From Drosophila pseudoobscura (lineage: Eukaryota > Arthropoda > Insecta > Diptera > Drosophilidae): a stretch of DNA of 64,000 nucleotides. Both the position numbers and the translations under genes were made by a program. The stretch covers positions 31,372,001 through 31,436,000 of the forward strand of contig NC_046679.1 in the NCBI RefSeq assembly GCF_009870125.1, read 5' to 3'. Every line of letters begins with the position of its first letter. Within the stretch, counting starts at the first letter, position 1. The notes under the pieces were generated by a model, which searched no databases, was not told the origin of the DNA, and saw nothing but the letters and a program-made list of their open reading frames with translations. Positions 61,301 to 64,000 of the stretch are shown here, in pieces.

Positions 61301-62130
61301 GAGAGGCATTCAAAATGTTTGGCAACACTTGAGAGCACACGGCCCAGCATCTGCCACATTATGCGGCAAGATATGGCAGTGCAACAGCAACAGAAACAGC
61401 TTGAAATGATTGCACTTGAGTTTAAGTTTGAGATTCAGTTTAGAGAGAGGGAATTCACTTGAAAAAACAGAAGTGTGGCAATCAAAATATGGCCTAAAAC
61501 TGGGAATAAAGTTAAGGCCGCACACTTTTGTGTGTTTCTTTAAGATACGACTGCTGTAACAGACACTACGTGTGGCATACGCAATGTGTGTGTGCGGTTT
61601 TATGGCACCCAGATGTGGCCCAAGTGGCATTACGACTGCTGGCTGCAACATCTGTCATAAATTGTTCTGCCTTCTTTTGTGGCTTCTGCAAACTTAAAGC
61701 CCAGCACAGAGCCCAGCCGAAAGTTAAACGTACATCAAAAGCCAACTAATTTGGCTGTAAAAATAACATTAAATCACATTCAGGAGCGCACACATTCAAG
61801 GACTAGATACGTATCTGTATCTACAGATAGTTGGAAAATCAAACACCCATACGACACGATACTCGCACGAGTATTGGGGTTGCACTGTAGGTAACCGCTC
61901 ACCCCTCCGCTGCGCCCCCTCCATCACGATCTGGTCTTTAAGCTTATGCTGCACTTGACTGAGTTTTATGCTTTGATGCTCAATGATTTTATTATTAAAA
62001 GCAACTTGTCCCGGGCCAAGGATTCGCCCATGCCCACTCCCTCACGCTTTTCACCCTGGAGGTTTTCTCTCTCTCCTTTTGGGTTCGTTATTTGATGCCA
62101 GGTATTATGCAGGGCGGCGAGGGTGTGTTG
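58356..62130. other. intergenic, no gene recognised
   Basis: AT-rich stretches lie at 58340-58470 and 60330-60630. Two diverged copies of an AAATCCATTAAAATATT-like block occur near 58500 and 58565. GA-rich DNA is at 61292-61305. An Arg-rich open frame at 59357-59644 has no ATG and no known relative. Confidence 0.5.
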
Positions 62131-62249
62131 GGTTGTGGGAAACCTTGGACCGTGATGCATATGGTTTGTTTTCTTTTAAGGATCTGGCGCTAAACATTGA
62201 CGGTACAATATATAGTGATATTTTGGAAAAGTCCATCAAAAGTCATTAA
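62131..62249 (+). pseudogene. possible Tc1/mariner transposase fragment
   Basis: One frame reads VMHMVCF (62152-62172), similar to the VMVWGCF motif of Tc1-type transposases. After a one-base shift the next reads FSFKDLALNIDGTIYSDILE and ends at TAA 62247-62249, resembling the ...IDG...Y.DIL segment that follows that motif. Both halves are in the right order, but much is missing. The assignment rests on remembered motifs. Confidence 0.3.
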
Positions 62250-64000
62250 AATTACAAGAAAATCATTTGGTGTATCTTATTTTAAAGAACAAAAATCAAA
62301 TAAAAGGTAAAAATAAATTAATGAATTAAAAATAAAAAAAAATACAAAATATGTATAATAAAAGCAAATGAATAAAAAAATATATTAAAATAAAAAACGA
62401 ATAAAACAAAAAAAAATATATATAAAAAAAACAATTAAATAGAAATATACTTTTTAATTAATTAATTTTAATTTAATTAATTAATAATTAACAAATTAAA
62501 AAAAATAAACAAATTAAATAAAATTATTAAAAACAATACAATTATTTGAAAAACATAATATTTGAAACAATAAAAATCAAGTAATTAATTCTCAAAAAAT
62601 ATAATTTCAAAGATGGAATAGAAAACAATACTAAAATAAAAATTAATACAAACAAAAAATACAAAAATCGTAAATAAAAAAATTATTCCATTATTTAATG
62701 TAAAATATTCGTTAGATTTAATTGGAGCAGAATATTTAATATTAAATTATTTGATATTATTAAATTAAATATTATTTATTTTAAAATGAAAAAAAAATAA
62801 ATAAAAAACTAAAATGCATCAAAATAAAATGCAATTTAATGACAGAATACCATTTGTCCTTATATTATGGCTAAATTATTTATTACCTTGTTATAATTTA
62901 TTTTTATTTATTTAGTAATTACTATTTATTATTATTATTTTCCAACAAGTCTCAATCAATCATAGTATTGGTTTCCTTCCTGCTACTGGGTATCTTTTAG
63001 TCTAGACTTCGATTACTCCATTGTTACTTATTTCCACTCTCCATTCTTTAGGGGTTTGTCCACGGCCCACCCTCTCTGCTGCTTCCCTGGTCTAGAGTCT
63101 AGACGCTGCAAAAATTGCCAATGGCTTCTGGCTTCTGGGTTGGCTCCCCTGTCCGCTGACTTCTGCTCCTGGCGATGCTTCTACTTTCAGCTTCACCTTG
63201 GGAGTCGCTTAGCTGTCTAAATATGTCACTTGAATTTGATGACGGCCACTTGGAAGGAAAGAAAAGCCACTCACCCCCTACTACCCCCGTCTACCCATTC
63301 ACACACATACGATTAAGTTTCTCCCCTCTTTTTGGTGTCCTGTGTGCCGCCGTGTTTTCTTAAAATATTAGTTCCCTTTTTCGCTCCCTTTTCTTTTCTT
63401 TCTTTTTTTTGTTCTATGGGGAAATTGTTTTGCTGCTTTTTATTGTCATCTCTGTTATTTGTTATGGCTCTCCCCCCCACCATGCCGTGCCATGCCACAC
63501 ATGCCACGTGTGTGCCCCGTTTCCGTATCTGTATCTGTTATTTGCTTTCGACTTCAGTTACAGCGCGAGTACTACCTAAGGCCAAGAGCAAAAGTTGTCA
63601 TGAATAATGAAAAAGCAACGTCCTTAGGTAGTGCAGGGGCTGTGGGGTGGTGTGGGGTGGGGTGAGTGTTGGCGGAAGCAATAGATTGCAGAATACACAG
63701 AGGAAAGACGTTGCCGTAAGGGAGGAAATGAACTGTAATTAAAAAAGAGATCTACATTCATAGAAAACAAGGGAAAAGATACTGCACGACAGGAGACTAG
63801 AGTTGAGAATATTTTGGAAGAAGAGATTATTCTTAGTTAAGACGCTTAGAATATTAGAGAATTCTGAGACTTACATTTAGATTTCTTAAGATTTAAAAAG
63901 ATTTTTTTTAGACTGAATTTTTACAAATAAAAAAAAAATAATAATAATAAATAAATAAAATATAAATAAAATCAAATAATTATTGGGACTGCAGTTAAAA
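62250..64000. other. intergenic, AT-rich then mixed, no gene recognised
   Basis: From 62270 to 62940 the DNA is mostly A/T with AAATAAA-type runs. From 63000 onward it is mixed, with GGTGTGGGGTG-type sequence near 63640-63665 and an AT-rich tail. No exon supported. Confidence 0.55.

Overview
This is insect nuclear DNA, almost certainly Drosophila. Introns are mostly short (several of 55-76 bp), the core promoters use fly Inr/DPE and TATA/Inr layouts, DINE-1-type (Helitron-derived) repeats are present, and simple CA, GA, CT and poly-A/T tracts are abundant. The repeat termini (TATACCCGATAC) suggest the obscura group, but that is inference. Most of the window is intron or intergenic DNA. I can support four protein-coding genes, all on the + strand.

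Region 1 (about 3.9-29 kb) is one large gene for an unrecognised single-pass membrane protein of 661 residues. An Inr/DPE promoter at 3947-3981 leads to a noncoding exon ending at 4291. A 5.1-kb intron joins it to exon 2 at 9419, where translation starts at 9594. Coding exons follow at 16864-16976 (transmembrane segment), 24158-24419 (histidine-rich) and 25190-26560 (long cytoplasmic tail with tyrosine motifs). All splice phases agree. The downstream 2.6 kb may be an extended 3' UTR with three Pumilio-type sites.

Region 2 (34.1-37.9 kb) holds two tandem lipocalin genes with the same exon-intron pattern. Both proteins are secreted, heavily N-glycosylated and probably GPI-anchored.

Region 3 (51.9-55.4 kb) is a five-exon SLC26/SulP anion transporter, most like the SLC26A11 branch, with a C-terminal STAS domain and an Inr/DPE promoter of the same geometry as region 1. 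The four genes show no sign of acting in one pathway; the two lipocalins are clearly paralogues.

The rest is repeats and unassigned sequence: three DINE-1-like copies (359-1479, 32251-32517, 46531-47631), a pogo/Tigger-like remnant (49942-50394), a possible Tc1/mariner fragment near 62.2 kb, several diverged tandem arrays, an 8-copy 33-bp minisatellite, a dense CGATA/TATCGATA cluster (39.4-40.2 kb), and a 68-bp-arm hairpin at 44607-44758. No tRNA, rRNA or CRISPR was seen. Exon boundaries are read from splice consensus and phase; there is no transcript evidence.
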